A stretch of DNA of 64,000 nt from an uncultured Lachnospira sp. (GTDB lineage: Bacteria; Bacillota; Clostridia; Lachnospirales; Lachnospiraceae). The translations under genes and the position numbers were made by a program. The stretch spans positions 109,413 through 173,412 of the forward strand of contig CAKRLE010000006.1 of NCBI GenBank assembly GCA_934359185.1, written 5' to 3'. The stretch's first letter is position 1; each line of letters opens with the position of its first letter. The notes beneath the pieces are model-generated. The model was not told where the DNA came from. It ran no database searches and saw nothing but the letters and a program-made list of their open reading frames with translations. This document shows positions 9,985-19,397 of this stretch, piece by piece.

Positions 9985-10893
9985 ATGTTTAAGATTTTTA
10001 GCGATACACCTTGTGATTTTACACGCGAATATGCTGAGTCTGTCGGCGTTACACTTGTACCTTTATATGTTTCATTTGACGGAGAACACTACCAGAAAGA
10101 TATATTTGAATTAAGTACAGACGATTTCTACAAAAAGATGATGAGTGAGAAGGTTTATCCTAAGACATCCATGCCTAGTGTACAGGACTACATTGATTTC
10201 TTCCTTCCTTATGTAAAGGAAGGAACGCCTATTATATCAATTACTATATCAACTCTCTTTAGCGGCTCATTTAATTCTGCTAATATGGCTGCCGAGCAGA
10301 TTAAGGAAGATTATCCTGATGCTAAGATTACAGTCTTAAATTCTCAGCTTAACTCTGGCGCACAGGGACTCCTTGTATACGAGGCAATGAGAATGAACAG
10401 AGACGGCGTTGACTACGAGGATGCTGTTAAAGTCCTTGAAAAGATGACTACTATGGGAACCGTGTATTTTGTAATTGAAGGTCTTGATTACCTCAAGAAA
10501 GGCGGACGTATCGGCAAGGTTGCATCTATTATCACAGGCGCACTCAACATCCGCCCTGTACTTTACATGAGCAATGGCGAAATCAGCATATCTGGTATTA
10601 CAAGAACACGTAAAAAATCTGTAACAGGCGTGCTTGAAGGTGTTAAAAAGCATTTTAAGAATAACAATATTGATCCTTCAACATATGATTTCTCTGTTGA
10701 GACAGCTAATGGCAAGGAAGAATGTGACGACCTGCGCAACAGGCTCGAAGCCGATATGAATATTGTATGTGTAGAGAACAGGGAAGATTACAGAACAAGA
10801 GTTGGCATGATAACAGGATGCCACACTGGTTCTTACACTATGGGAATCGGTTATATGCCTAAGTATGAAACTATCCTTCCCCTTATAAAATAA
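9985..10893 (+). CDS. DegV family fatty-acid-binding protein
   Basis: DegV (FakB-like) proteins hold a fatty acid and, with the kinase FakA, feed exogenous fatty acids into phospholipid synthesis. The 302-residue product has the normal length, the N-terminal SDTPCDFT motif, the SFNSANMAAEQ region that follows the lipid-binding loop, and the KKGGRIGKVASIIT stretch typical of the family. GGAGAG lies upstream of the ATG. No FakA partner is in the window. The asparaginase gene follows after 24 bases. Confidence 0.9.
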   Translation: MFKIFSDTPCDFTREYAESVGVTLVPLYVSFDGEHYQKDIFELSTDDFYKKMMSEKVYPKTSMPSVQDYIDFFLPYVKEGTPIISITISTLFSGSFNSANMAAEQIKEDYPDAKITVLNSQLNSGAQGLLVYEAMRMNRDGVDYEDAVKVLEKMTTMGTVYFVIEGLDYLKKGGRIGKVASIITGALNIRPVLYMSNGEISISGITRTRKKSVTGVLEGVKKHFKNNNIDPSTYDFSVETANGKEECDDLRNRLEADMNIVCVENREDYRTRVGMITGCHTGSYTMGIGYMPKYETILPLIK

Positions 10894-10917
10894 TTATAAT
10901 CCGAAAGGTCTGTATCT

Positions 10918-11907
10918 ATGAAGAATATATTGCTAATTGCAACAGGCGGCACAATCGCCTCTTCACAATCAGATAATGGTCTGACACCAGCGGTTGACAT
11001 CAATCGTCTGGTGTCTTATGTTCCTAAGATTAATCACATATGCAATTTTGACTGCATATCCATAATGAATGTCGACAGTTCTAATATGTCGCCACAGCTC
11101 ATGGCATCTATCGCTGATTCAATAGCCGATAACTATAGCAGATATGATGGATTTGTGGTCACACACGGTACAGATACCATGGCTTACACCGCCGCAGGTT
11201 TATCTTATATGATAAGCAATCTCACAAAGCCTGTTATATTAACAGGCTCACAGCTTCCTATCGAAGCCGATAATACTGATGCAATCCATAATCTGTATGA
11301 TGCATTTTTATGTGCATGTGATGATTTCAAGGGAATATATATCGCATTTAATGGAAAATTAATCAGTGGAACCCACGCCATGAAAATAAGAACCATTGGT
11401 TTTGATGCATTCATAAGTGTCAATGCTCCATATGCAGCATTGATTGAAAACGGAGTTATAACCAGATGTTCTGATACCAAATCCTCTGCCAGAAGCAGCT
11501 CTGATACTCTGCCACTCACTGTTGATACAAGATTATGCAGTGATATTATGGTGTTAAAGATATTCCCCGGAATGGGAACAGATATCATGGATTATATCAA
11601 GTCCCACTATAAAGGAGTTATTATTGAAAGTTTTGGCATAGGTGGAATTCCTAATTCTGGAAGTGATATGATTGCTAAGATACATGAGCTGATTGATGCC
11701 GGCATAGCTGTTGTAATAACAACACAGTGCCTGTACGAAGGAATTAATCTTAACGTCTACGAAGTTGGCCGTACTCTTGCAAAGCAGGATATAATAAGCG
11801 GTGGCAATATGACAACCGAAGCACTTGTCATGAAGCTAATGTGGGCTTTGGCACATTTTGATACACTTGATAAAATTAAAGAATATATTGAAAGCCAGAC
11901 ACTGTGA
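10918..11907 (+). CDS. L-asparaginase (type I-like)
   Basis: Asparaginase hydrolyses L-asparagine to aspartate and ammonia. The 329-residue product starts with TGGTIAS, placing the first catalytic threonine at T12, and has the second signature THGTDTM near residues 82-88. The lack of a signal peptide points to a cytosolic, type I-like enzyme. It is probably co-transcribed with the degV family gene. A terminator hairpin spans its stop codon. Confidence 0.93.
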   Translation: MKNILLIATGGTIASSQSDNGLTPAVDINRLVSYVPKINHICNFDCISIMNVDSSNMSPQLMASIADSIADNYSRYDGFVVTHGTDTMAYTAAGLSYMISNLTKPVILTGSQLPIEADNTDAIHNLYDAFLCACDDFKGIYIAFNGKLISGTHAMKIRTIGFDAFISVNAPYAALIENGVITRCSDTKSSARSSSDTLPLTVDTRLCSDIMVLKIFPGMGTDIMDYIKSHYKGVIIESFGIGGIPNSGSDMIAKIHELIDAGIAVVITTQCLYEGINLNVYEVGRTLAKQDIISGGNMTTEALVMKLMWALAHFDTLDKIKEYIESQTL

Positions 11908-11927
11908 ATAACAGCATCTGGCTTTTT
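11891..11927 (+). terminator. Intrinsic terminator overlapping the asparaginase stop codon
   Basis: AAAGCCAGA (11891-11899) pairs with TCTGGCTTT (11917-11925) and runs into a T tract. The stop codon at 11905-11907 is in the loop. Confidence 0.75.
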
Positions 11928-11940
11928 ATATTCCTGTATA

Positions 11941-12891
11941 TTATACATGTTCCTTTATCCAGTCATGGATATCCTCGAATATCTCATCCCTGTTCTGCTC
12001 ACTGTGAAGCTCATGCCTGCAATCTTCATATAATCTAAGTTCAACATCATTGAGATATCTTGTATACATCATATAAGCTTTCTTGACATCTTTGCCATAA
12101 TTGCCAACAGGATCAGCAAGACCAGATGCAAAAAGCACTGGCAGATCTGCCGGAGTTTTAGCAACATTTTTCTCCTGAATATCATATTTTATGATGTTAA
12201 GGAATCCAAGATAAGCATTAGGTGTAAACATAAATGAGCATTTTTCATCTGAATCATATGCATCAACTATTGACTCATCCCTTGAAATCCACGCATTAGC
12301 GCTCTTAGGGCTGTCAATCCCTGCATTGTATGTTCCAAACATAAGCTTAGACAATACTTTACTTCTGTATCTGTCACCCTTAGCTCTAAGCACAGCTTTG
12401 GCAGCAAGTATTCCTGCCTCAACAACTGCCATAGACTGATTGCCCGTTCCAAGAATAACTGCCGCATCAACATCACTGCCATACTTCATAAGATATCTTC
12501 TAAGCATGTATGAACCCATGCTGTGCCCCATAATAATATATGGAAGCTCTGGAAACTTCTTCTTCATGATTCTTGTAAGTCTGTGCATATCAAGTATAAG
12601 ATACATAGCTGATTCATCTGGCGAAACTGAATCGTCAAAATATCCCCAGTCATCTTTAGATGCAACTGAATCACCATGTCCAAGATGGTCATTGCCGGCA
12701 ACTACATATCCTCGGTTAGCAAAATACATCGCCATCTCATTAAATCTTTCAATATGGTCAATCATGCCATGTGCAATCTGGATAACTCCCACAGGTTTAT
12801 CATACTTATCACTATCTGGCATCCAGACTACCACATGAATATTGCATCTTCCGCTTGATGACTCATAAGCTTTCTGTTTAACCTCTACCAT
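11941..12891 (-). CDS. Alpha/beta hydrolase, monoacylglycerol lipase/S33 type
   Basis: A cytosolic serine hydrolase of about 316 residues, probably acting on lipid or short esters. The nucleophile elbow is GHSMGS with serine near 124, the oxyanion region is IAHGM, and acid and base residues are likely in ASGLADPVG and CRHELHSE. Two in-frame starts exist: the ATG at 12897 sits too close to AGAGG, while the ATG at 12891 has an eight-base spacing and is preferred. It is convergent with the asparaginase gene and follows the Nudix gene on the same strand. Confidence 0.85.
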   Translation of the reverse strand: MVEVKQKAYESSSGRCNIHVVVWMPDSDKYDKPVGVIQIAHGMIDHIERFNEMAMYFANRGYVVAGNDHLGHGDSVASKDDWGYFDDSVSPDESAMYLILDMHRLTRIMKKKFPELPYIIMGHSMGSYMLRRYLMKYGSDVDAAVILGTGNQSMAVVEAGILAAKAVLRAKGDRYRSKVLSKLMFGTYNAGIDSPKSANAWISRDESIVDAYDSDEKCSFMFTPNAYLGFLNIIKYDIQEKNVAKTPADLPVLFASGLADPVGNYGKDVKKAYMMYTRYLNDVELRLYEDCRHELHSEQNRDEIFEDIHDWIKEHV

Positions 12892-12931
12892 TTGCATTAC
12901 CTCTCTGATTAAATCCGCATTTATAATGCAT

Positions 12932-13498
12932 CTACTTCATCCCAACAGCCCACATATAGCAGAATGCCTGTGTTCTGGCTGCAAAATGCCTGTCTCTTAA
13001 AAGCTCCTTTACCTGCTGCCTTGTGTACCACGCAGCCTCTATCTCCTCAACCGTTGACGTACTTGGTTTAAATGTTCCACCAGCCTTACCGATAATAACC
13101 GCATTCGTTTCATTGGAAAATCCGATTGCACTGTAACTGTCATAGAGCTTATCATTAACAGATAACAATGTAAGTCCTGTTTCTTCCCTCAATTCTCTCG
13201 CCGCAGCAACCTCCGGCGTCTCTCCCGGGTCAATAAGCCCTGCCGGAAAATTGTACACATAATCATCAACCGACATGCGGAACTCCTTGTTAAGAAGTAT
13301 CCTGTCTCCTGCCTCGTCAGTGGCAACTATAACCACGCCATCCGTATGAGGATTACGTATCTGATCCTCTGTGGCAATATTCTTGTCACGGCTTATTATC
13401 TCATAGACTTTCTTTTTATTGTCCTCTGTCGTATACATGAGATTGTATCGGTCAATAAATGCGCCCTCATGCACCTTTTCCACACCATCAAACTTCAT
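12932..13498 (-). CDS. Nudix hydrolase, ADP-ribose pyrophosphatase-like
   Basis: The 188-residue product carries a full Nudix box with the pattern G-x5-E-x7-REL-x-EETGL (motif starts GLIDPGETPE, near residue 95), which binds the metal and hydrolyses a nucleoside diphosphate linked to another group. The sequence around it, including NFPAGLIDPGE, is closest to ADP-ribose pyrophosphatases of the YqkG type. The substrate is inferred from family resemblance. It lies just upstream of the hydrolase gene in the same direction. Confidence 0.88.
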   Translation of the reverse strand: MKFDGVEKVHEGAFIDRYNLMYTTEDNKKKVYEIISRDKNIATEDQIRNPHTDGVVIVATDEAGDRILLNKEFRMSVDDYVYNFPAGLIDPGETPEVAAARELREETGLTLLSVNDKLYDSYSAIGFSNETNAVIIGKAGGTFKPSTSTVEEIEAAWYTRQQVKELLRDRHFAARTQAFCYMWAVGMK

Positions 13499-13569
13499 TA
13501 AAATTACCTGTCTTCCAATTAATTATCAACATATCTGGCATCCTGCGATACATTTGCTGACAACACAGT

Positions 13570-15030
13570 TTATCTGTGCATCTTGAATGAATCAGTATCG
13601 AAATGAGAAAGATTTTCTCTTACACCTCGCTCATCTGCCTCTGCTATAAGCATATCTCTGTCTTTCTTAAATGCCATCTCTGTCTTATGCTGGCTAGGAC
13701 CGCCTACACAGCCTCCCTCGCACATCATGCCTTCTATAAAATCTACAGGAAGCTTACCTGCCTTCATAAGAAGAAGTGCCTTCTTACACTCATCCGCACC
13801 AGCACATTTCTCAACCTTGATATCAGCAGTATCAAATCCAACTTCCTCCATAGACTTGAGAACAGCTGCTGTAACTCCACCACCGTTACCAAATCTCTTT
13901 CCGTATATACTTGCCTGCTGCGTATCATTCTCTTCTGCCTCGAACACAACTTTTTTGGCTCTCATAAGTGAGCGGAACTCACCGATTGTAAGTGCATAGT
14001 CTGCATTACCCTGTATTGACTTATCCCTTACTTCATCCTTCTTTGCAATACATGGTCCAACAAATACTGTGACCGCATCAGGTTCTTTTGCCTTAATCAG
14101 ACGTGATACAGCACACATTGGAGATACTGTTGTTGAAATGTTATCTATAAGCTCTGGGTAATGCTTCTTAATCATATTAACAAATGCCGGACAGCATGAG
14201 GTCGTCTTCTTCTTGCCAGCTTCATGTGCCTCAATCCATTCATCTGCTTCACTTGCTGCTGTTAAATCACCACCAAGTCCTACTTCTATCATATCTGAGA
14301 AACCAAGCTTCTTACAGGCTGTTCTTATACTTGACATAGTTATGTCTGCACCAAACTGACCTTCCATTGCTGGAGCAAACATGGCAACAACATTTTTACC
14401 CTCACGGATTGCATTGATAACTGACACGATATCAGTCTTAGAACCAATAGCGCCAAATGGACATCTGTGAATACATTTACCACATCTGATACATTTATCA
14501 TCATCAATTACGCAGATTCCATCCTCATCCATGGTAATTGCACCAACTGGACAGGCTTTCTTACATGGTCTTATAAGGTCAGCAATTGCGTTGTATGGAC
14601 AGGCTTTGGCACACATTCCGCACTCTTTACATTTGTCAGGTTCTATGTAAGCTCTGTCCCTGCCCATAGTGATAGCGCCAAACTTACATGCCTGCTGACA
14701 GGCTCTTGCCATACATTTTCTACAATTATCAGTAACGATATAGTGTGAAAGCGCACAGTCAGCACAGGCTGAACCAATTACCTGTATTATATTATCAGAA
14801 TTCTCCTGACCGTTATCGTTAGGTGATAACCCTTCAGCCAGACGGATTCTCTGCCTGATTATCTCTCGTTCTTTATATACACAACAGCGGAACTTAGGTC
14901 TGAGACCCGGTATCATCTTAAATGGAAGTTCTTCCTTTTCCTCCTCAAGAGTTCCAGCATATGCAAGCTTTGCTACCTCGTAATTAACCTCATGTTTGAT
15001 TTTAACAATTGTTGCATCATTCGTTAACAT
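13570..15030 (-). CDS. Monomeric [FeFe] hydrogenase with ferredoxin domains
   Basis: The enzyme couples ferredoxin to hydrogen production or uptake. The 486 residues carry an N-terminal part with several CxxCxxC clusters, including CRKCMARACQQAC, CKECGMCAKAC and CIRCGKCIHRC, then the H-cluster domain. H-cluster motif L1 reads TSCCPAF, L2 reads GPCIAKKDE, and L3 reads MMCEGGCVGG. The second motif starts with G where the classical enzymes have M, and L1 ends in F not W, which resembles the group often called B. The ATG at 15030 is chosen because GGAGG lies eight bases upstream. No maturases (HydEFG) are in the window. Confidence 0.9.
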   Translation of the reverse strand: MLTNDATIVKIKHEVNYEVAKLAYAGTLEEEKEELPFKMIPGLRPKFRCCVYKEREIIRQRIRLAEGLSPNDNGQENSDNIIQVIGSACADCALSHYIVTDNCRKCMARACQQACKFGAITMGRDRAYIEPDKCKECGMCAKACPYNAIADLIRPCKKACPVGAITMDEDGICVIDDDKCIRCGKCIHRCPFGAIGSKTDIVSVINAIREGKNVVAMFAPAMEGQFGADITMSSIRTACKKLGFSDMIEVGLGGDLTAASEADEWIEAHEAGKKKTTSCCPAFVNMIKKHYPELIDNISTTVSPMCAVSRLIKAKEPDAVTVFVGPCIAKKDEVRDKSIQGNADYALTIGEFRSLMRAKKVVFEAEENDTQQASIYGKRFGNGGGVTAAVLKSMEEVGFDTADIKVEKCAGADECKKALLLMKAGKLPVDFIEGMMCEGGCVGGPSQHKTEMAFKKDRDMLIAEADERGVRENLSHFDTDSFKMHR

Positions 15031-15142
15031 AATCTCATCCTCCATTGCATCTTATACACTAAACCTGATGCCTTCAGTGTGTTCATATTTCTTGTTACAA
15101 TTGTTATAATTTTATCATATTCTGATTTTAGATACAATACAA

Positions 15143-15192
15143 ACTTCCCACACATCCATATGCTTACATACATATGAGATAGTGTGGGAAGT
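15143..15192 (-). terminator. Hairpin terminator after the metallophosphoesterase gene
   Basis: Perfect 11-bp arms ACTTCCCACAC (15143-15153) and GTGTGGGAAGT (15182-15192) enclose further CATATG pairing, and the minus-strand continuation is T-rich. Confidence 0.6.
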
Positions 15193-15209
15193 CAGATTAA
15201 AAATGTTTA

Positions 15210-16475
15210 TTAATAATTAAATGTGCTGTCCTCACCTGCTCCGAAACGCACAATGTCGATTTTGCCCGGACTGCTTATAACCACATTAAACAAACCTTCT
15301 GTGACTGTTCCTTTAGTTCTGTCTGCTGCAACTGTATAACCTTCATTGCCAAAATTCCCCCAGACGTATCCGCGGCTTAATTTACATCTGTCAGTATTAA
15401 GTATCACAAGTCCACCAGTCTTTTCATCTGCTATATGTCTTTCAAGATGAAGATGACCTGAATTCATAAGCACAAGCCCGCTGTTCCATGAAGAGAAATC
15501 TTTAGCAAATCTGCCATCATTATATGCCTGCTTCTGATAAGCCGCAGACAGTATATTTCTTAAAGTTTCCCTGTTGCTGAATGGCTCATATCCTTCCGGA
15601 TAGTCAAATGCATCATGATCCATTATAAAATACTGGCAGTTATCGCGTGTCATGGCTTTATTTAACAGCCAGTCAATCTGCTCATCTTTATAACCATAGA
15701 AATACATTCCAATTTCATTCTGTTTTCCATCTACAACTGTATCATCACTGTCACTCATATTAAGGCATATAACCCTTACATTTTTGCCCGGAATGTCATA
15801 ATAAAAATATCCCTGCTGGTAATCTGTTGCGTACTGGCTGAAATTAGCCATTGTCACAGAATACCACTCATCTTTATTGATAACATAGTCTGAGCTGTAC
15901 AATAAATCCCAGTCTTTCTGCGCCGAAAAGCTGTTATCATCGTGATTGCCATGTAATATGAATACAGGCTTGTTACAATTCTTTAAGACATCTGATATGG
16001 ACTGGATTGTCGCAAGCGCATGAGCCTTACCGTTCTCCTCCGCATTCATGCCATTATATAAATCCCCACCGACACATACGAAATCAACATCTGTGTTATT
16101 TGCCACATCTACAAGCGCATTAAGTGTGTTAAATCCGCTCTCAGTTACATCTTCGCTGTCATCAATATGTAAATCTGTTATAAATATGTAGCTTACTGTT
16201 TCACCTGTTATCTTATCCTGCACAGATTTCACAGTTTTTCTTACCTCTTCCTCATCATATTCCGGGTAATATTCCTGCCTTGTGAGCACAACATCATCAC
16301 CTGATTTCTTGGTAAATCCTGTTGATGCTGTGTTGTCGGTGCTGCCGGTACGACTGCCTGCACTGCTGCCTGCACAGCCTGTAAATCCAGCTGCGACAGC
16401 CAGTACTAGAATCCCCGCTGTCATATATTTTATGCTTCTTAAAATTTTATTACTAAACATATTTCTTATTAGCAT
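15210..16475 (-). CDS. Metallophosphoesterase lipoprotein
   Basis: The 421-residue product has a basic N-terminus, a hydrophobic segment and a lipobox-like GFTGC near residues 30-34, so it should be lipid-anchored on the outside of the membrane. The calcineurin-type phosphoesterase motifs are in order: DLHID, GGDLYNG, GNHDD, a catalytic-region DHDAF, and NSGHLHLERH. The target phosphoester is unknown. GGAGG lies about 11 bases upstream of the chosen ATG. It follows the methyltransferase gene by 17 bases and may share its promoter. Confidence 0.85.
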   Translation of the reverse strand: MLIRNMFSNKILRSIKYMTAGILVLAVAAGFTGCAGSSAGSRTGSTDNTASTGFTKKSGDDVVLTRQEYYPEYDEEEVRKTVKSVQDKITGETVSYIFITDLHIDDSEDVTESGFNTLNALVDVANNTDVDFVCVGGDLYNGMNAEENGKAHALATIQSISDVLKNCNKPVFILHGNHDDNSFSAQKDWDLLYSSDYVINKDEWYSVTMANFSQYATDYQQGYFYYDIPGKNVRVICLNMSDSDDTVVDGKQNEIGMYFYGYKDEQIDWLLNKAMTRDNCQYFIMDHDAFDYPEGYEPFSNRETLRNILSAAYQKQAYNDGRFAKDFSSWNSGLVLMNSGHLHLERHIADEKTGGLVILNTDRCKLSRGYVWGNFGNEGYTVAADRTKGTVTEGLFNVVISSPGKIDIVRFGAGEDSTFNY

Positions 16476-16492
16476 TATAACTTCGTCCTCCT

Positions 16493-17599
16493 TTAAACAT
16501 CGCCCGATGTTCCAAATTGATACTTATATAAAGCAAACTTCTCACCACTCTTGCTTGCATTGTCAATCTCAAATATTACATCATAACGGAATTGGTTTAT
16601 TTCATTTTTATATCTGCCAAGTTTATCAGATATTATTGTTTTTGTAATCTGAGGAAATTGATTGGCAATATCCTTCCAATATTCATGTGGAATGAACAAT
16701 TCATGTGAAAAATCTCTCTTATAACGCACTCCTGGATTTGCTTTGGCATATCGATACACAGACTGTCTGTAATCTTCTTTTTTATCCAAATCAAAAATAT
16801 CAGCAAAAAGAATAACACCTTTTCCACGGATCTGTCCAATACATCGTTCTATTACCTTTCTTAAATAATTGTATCCATTGAAATATTCTGTAACTGAGCT
16901 CATCAGAATAATATCAAATTTATCTGGTATTTTGTCAATCTCATCAGCTGCATAATTGTATAATTGCAGATTATTAATTCCATTTTCTTTTGCAATTCCA
17001 TCTAATTTGCCTAATACAATTTCAGAAATATCACATCCTGCATAGATATTGCAAAATGGTGCAAGCTGCATTGCTATCATTCCCGAGCCAATGCCAACCT
17101 CAAGAATTTTAGAATCCGGATTAAGATACATATCCAGCTTATTTCTGCTGTTATCTACATATTCTTTCAGCTCCTCATCATGAAATTCATTATTATTATA
17201 ACTGTTACACCATCCAGACATCACTGCCTGATTTTCTGCATGGTCTGCCTGAACATCCCACAAAAGTCTGTCCTTTTTAGTAACACGGTCTTCAATCTCA
17301 AATGGATTATCCAAATCTATATAGTACACTGCTATAACATTTCTGCACTCCCAAAGAAGGCGGTTAACAATCTGAATCTGGTTTGACTCCGCAACAAGAA
17401 GAACAGCATAACCATCTGCCTGAATTTCATCTTTTAAAGCAATATATTCACTGCTGTCGTATTTCATATGCTCATCAAATGATAAGTTTTTTACATTCTC
17501 CGATAAAAAGACATTCTGCTTTGTTGTTAATGCTACAACGGATGTAAAACTTGTTTTTCGTTTAATATCATCAATCCTATTACTAGCAAGCTCTTTCAC
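16493..17599 (-). CDS. SAM-dependent methyltransferase with an extra N-terminal domain
   Basis: The 368-residue product has a Rossmann-type methyltransferase fold in its C-terminal two thirds: motif I reads ILEVGIGSGMIAMQLAP near residue 165, with an acidic motif II AGCDIS. The first 130 residues are not recognised. The C-terminal part resembles free-standing versions of the methyltransferase domains found in peptide synthetases, so a small-molecule substrate is possible. It begins with GTG behind AAGGAA. It is expressed from a MerR-type promoter and runs into the phosphoesterase lipoprotein gene. Confidence 0.75.
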   Translation of the reverse strand: MKELASNRIDDIKRKTSFTSVVALTTKQNVFLSENVKNLSFDEHMKYDSSEYIALKDEIQADGYAVLLVAESNQIQIVNRLLWECRNVIAVYYIDLDNPFEIEDRVTKKDRLLWDVQADHAENQAVMSGWCNSYNNNEFHDEELKEYVDNSRNKLDMYLNPDSKILEVGIGSGMIAMQLAPFCNIYAGCDISEIVLGKLDGIAKENGINNLQLYNYAADEIDKIPDKFDIILMSSVTEYFNGYNYLRKVIERCIGQIRGKGVILFADIFDLDKKEDYRQSVYRYAKANPGVRYKRDFSHELFIPHEYWKDIANQFPQITKTIISDKLGRYKNEINQFRYDVIFEIDNASKSGEKFALYKYQFGTSGDV

Positions 17600-17645
17600 A
17601 TTAAATTCCTTCTTTCTATAAATTTTGTAATTGTTTACGATTTAT

Positions 17646-17676
17646 ATGATACTTGCTAAACCTAACTTTAGGTCAA
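17646..17676 (-). promoter_or_regulatory. MerR-type promoter/operator of the methyltransferase gene
   Basis: On the minus strand TTGACC (17676-17671) and TATCAT (17651-17646) are 19 bases apart, the long spacing typical of MerR-activated promoters. The dyad ACCTAA-CT-TTAGGT (17660-17673) covers the -35 edge and spacer. A nearly identical arrangement lies before the alcohol dehydrogenase gene. Confidence 0.7.
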
Positions 17677-17697
17677 GTATTTTTAATACAAATCTCA

Positions 17698-17726
17698 TTG
17701 CTATTACCTAATTTATCCTCTATAAT
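17698..17726 (+). promoter_or_regulatory. Sigma-A promoter of trpB
   Basis: TTGCTA (17698-17703) and TATAAT (17721-17726) are 17 bases apart, about 50 bases before the trpB start. It is divergent from the MerR-type promoter. Confidence 0.65.
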
Positions 17727-17776
17727 GAATTGTGTTTTTTTATTAAAATAAATGTAATTCAGGAGGGGTTTTTATA

Positions 17777-19165
17777 ATGAGTAACACACGTGATATACCT
17801 TACAAGATTTATCTTGAAGAAAGTGAGCTTCCTAAAGCATGGTACAATGTCAGGGCTGATATGAAAAACAAACCCGCACCATTGCTTAATCCAGGCACTT
17901 TAAAACCTATGACAGCAGACGACTTACGTGCTGTATTCTGTGATGAACTTATCGCACAGGAGCTTGATGAGACTAATCCATACATTGACATACCATCTGA
18001 AATCCTTGATTTCTACAAGATGTACCGTCCATCACCACTTGTAAGAGCTTACTGTCTTGAGAAAAAGCTTGGCACACCAGCTAAAATCTACTACAAATTC
18101 GAGGGTAACAACACATCAGGAAGCCACAAGCTCAACTCAGCAATCGCACAGGCTTACTATGCCAAGAAGCAGGGACTTAAAGGTGTAACAACAGAGACAG
18201 GTGCTGGTCAGTGGGGTACAGCTCTGTCTATGGCATGTTCTTACTTTGGTCTTGATTGTCAGGTATACATGGTTAAAGTATCTTATGAGCAGAAGCCTTT
18301 CAGACGTGAAGTTATGCGTACATACGGCGCAACTGTAACACCTTCACCTAGCACAACAACTGAGGTTGGCAAGAAGATTCTTGCTGAACATCCAGGCACA
18401 ACAGGAAGCCTTGGCTGCGCAATCTCAGAGGCTGTTGAAGCTGAATCTAAGCAGGAAGGCTACAGATATGTATTAGGAAGCGTACTTAACCAGGTACTCC
18501 TTCACCAGACAGTTATCGGTCTTGAAACTAAGACTGCTCTCGACAAATATAACATCACTCCTGACATCATTATAGGATGTGCTGGCGGCGGTTCTAACCT
18601 CGGTGGACTTATCTCTCCATTCGCTGGTGAAATGTTAAGAGGCGAAAAAAATTATCAGATAATCGCTGTTGAACCTGCATCATGCCCTAGCCTTACAAGA
18701 GGTGTATTCGCATATGACTTCTGCGATACTGGTAAGGTATGCCCTCTTGCCAAGATGTATACATTAGGAAGTGGATTCATTCCATCTGCCAACCATGCCG
18801 GTGGATTACGTTATCATGGCATGAGCCCAGTTGTTTCACAGCTCTACCATGACGGAATAATCGAAGCAAGAAGCGTTGAGCAGACTTCTGTATTTGAAGC
18901 AGCTGAACAGTTTGCAAGAGTGGAAGGAATCCTTCCAGCTCCAGAGAGCAGCCATGCAATCCGTGTTGCAATTGATGAGGCCATGAAGTGTAAGGAAACT
19001 GGTGAAGAAAAGACTATCGTATTCGGTCTTACAGGAACAGGTTACTTTGATATGGTTGCATATGAGAAGTTTAATAATGGTGAGATGAGCGATTACATCC
19101 CATCTGATGAGGACTTAAAGCCTGGATTTGACGGAATCCCAAAATTCCCAGGTAATGAATTCTAG
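17777..19165 (+). CDS. trpB: Tryptophan synthase beta chain, TrpB2-like
   Basis: TrpB condenses indole and serine to tryptophan using PLP. At 462 residues it is longer than the TrpB1 partner of TrpA and fits the stand-alone TrpB2 group. The PLP lysine is in GSHKLNSA, followed by TTETGAGQWG, and the phosphate-binding loop is GCAGGGSNLGG. No other trp gene is adjacent, so it may salvage free indole or act outside the anthranilate operon. AGGAGGGG precedes the ATG. The stop codon abuts the first 162-nt element. Confidence 0.92.
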   Translation: MSNTRDIPYKIYLEESELPKAWYNVRADMKNKPAPLLNPGTLKPMTADDLRAVFCDELIAQELDETNPYIDIPSEILDFYKMYRPSPLVRAYCLEKKLGTPAKIYYKFEGNNTSGSHKLNSAIAQAYYAKKQGLKGVTTETGAGQWGTALSMACSYFGLDCQVYMVKVSYEQKPFRREVMRTYGATVTPSPSTTTEVGKKILAEHPGTTGSLGCAISEAVEAESKQEGYRYVLGSVLNQVLLHQTVIGLETKTALDKYNITPDIIIGCAGGGSNLGGLISPFAGEMLRGEKNYQIIAVEPASCPSLTRGVFAYDFCDTGKVCPLAKMYTLGSGFIPSANHAGGLRYHGMSPVVSQLYHDGIIEARSVEQTSVFEAAEQFARVEGILPAPESSHAIRVAIDEAMKCKETGEEKTIVFGLTGTGYFDMVAYEKFNNGEMSDYIPSDEDLKPGFDGIPKFPGNEF

Positions 19166-19166
19166 T

Positions 19167-19328
19167 TTTGGATTTATAGCTAAAAACAACTATCAAAAAT
19201 CCAAAAACGCCAGTTTGTCACTTCGCTAAACCTGACTATTGGCTGATATAAATAAAAGTTGCGTAGAAATCCATTTTTGCAAAGAATCTTGGATTTCTAC
19301 GCAACTTTTATTCATTTTCAGCCAAACT
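19167..19328. repeat. 162-nt structured intergenic element, copy A
   Basis: The copy starts with TTTGGATTT (19167-19175), which can pair with AAATCCAAA (19197-19205). A conserved block CACTTCGCTAAACC follows at 19219-19232. Then comes a perfect 22-bp hairpin, 19251-19272 with 19291-19312, with an 18-base loop, and the element ends in GCCAAACT. Copy B at 32267-32428 aligns over its whole length without a gap, but its big stem has a different sequence that still pairs. The hairpin can also act as a bidirectional terminator for trpB and the ZIP gene. The functional strand is not determined. Confidence 0.75.
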
Positions 19329-19344
19329 CTCATTTTTCCAATAT

Positions 19345-19397
19345 TAAATCCAGGTATATTGGATTTATTTCACACATTCAGCTTATTTCAGCCAAAT
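19345..19397. repeat. Degenerate partial copy of the 162-nt element
   Basis: AAATCCA (19346-19352) and TGGATTT (19360-19366) form a short hairpin and are followed by TTATTTCAGCCAAAT, matching the 3' end of the full element next to it. Confidence 0.45.

Noticed and set aside
15090..15112. Rex-like site TTGTTACAATTGTTATAA before the hydrogenase gene
   Set aside because: The second half does not match TTAACAA, so it is not a convincing Rex operator.
17651..17668. ACTTGCTAAACCTAAC resembling the conserved block of the 162-nt element
   Set aside because: It matches only with a gap, no hairpins surround it, and the MerR-type promoter explains it.
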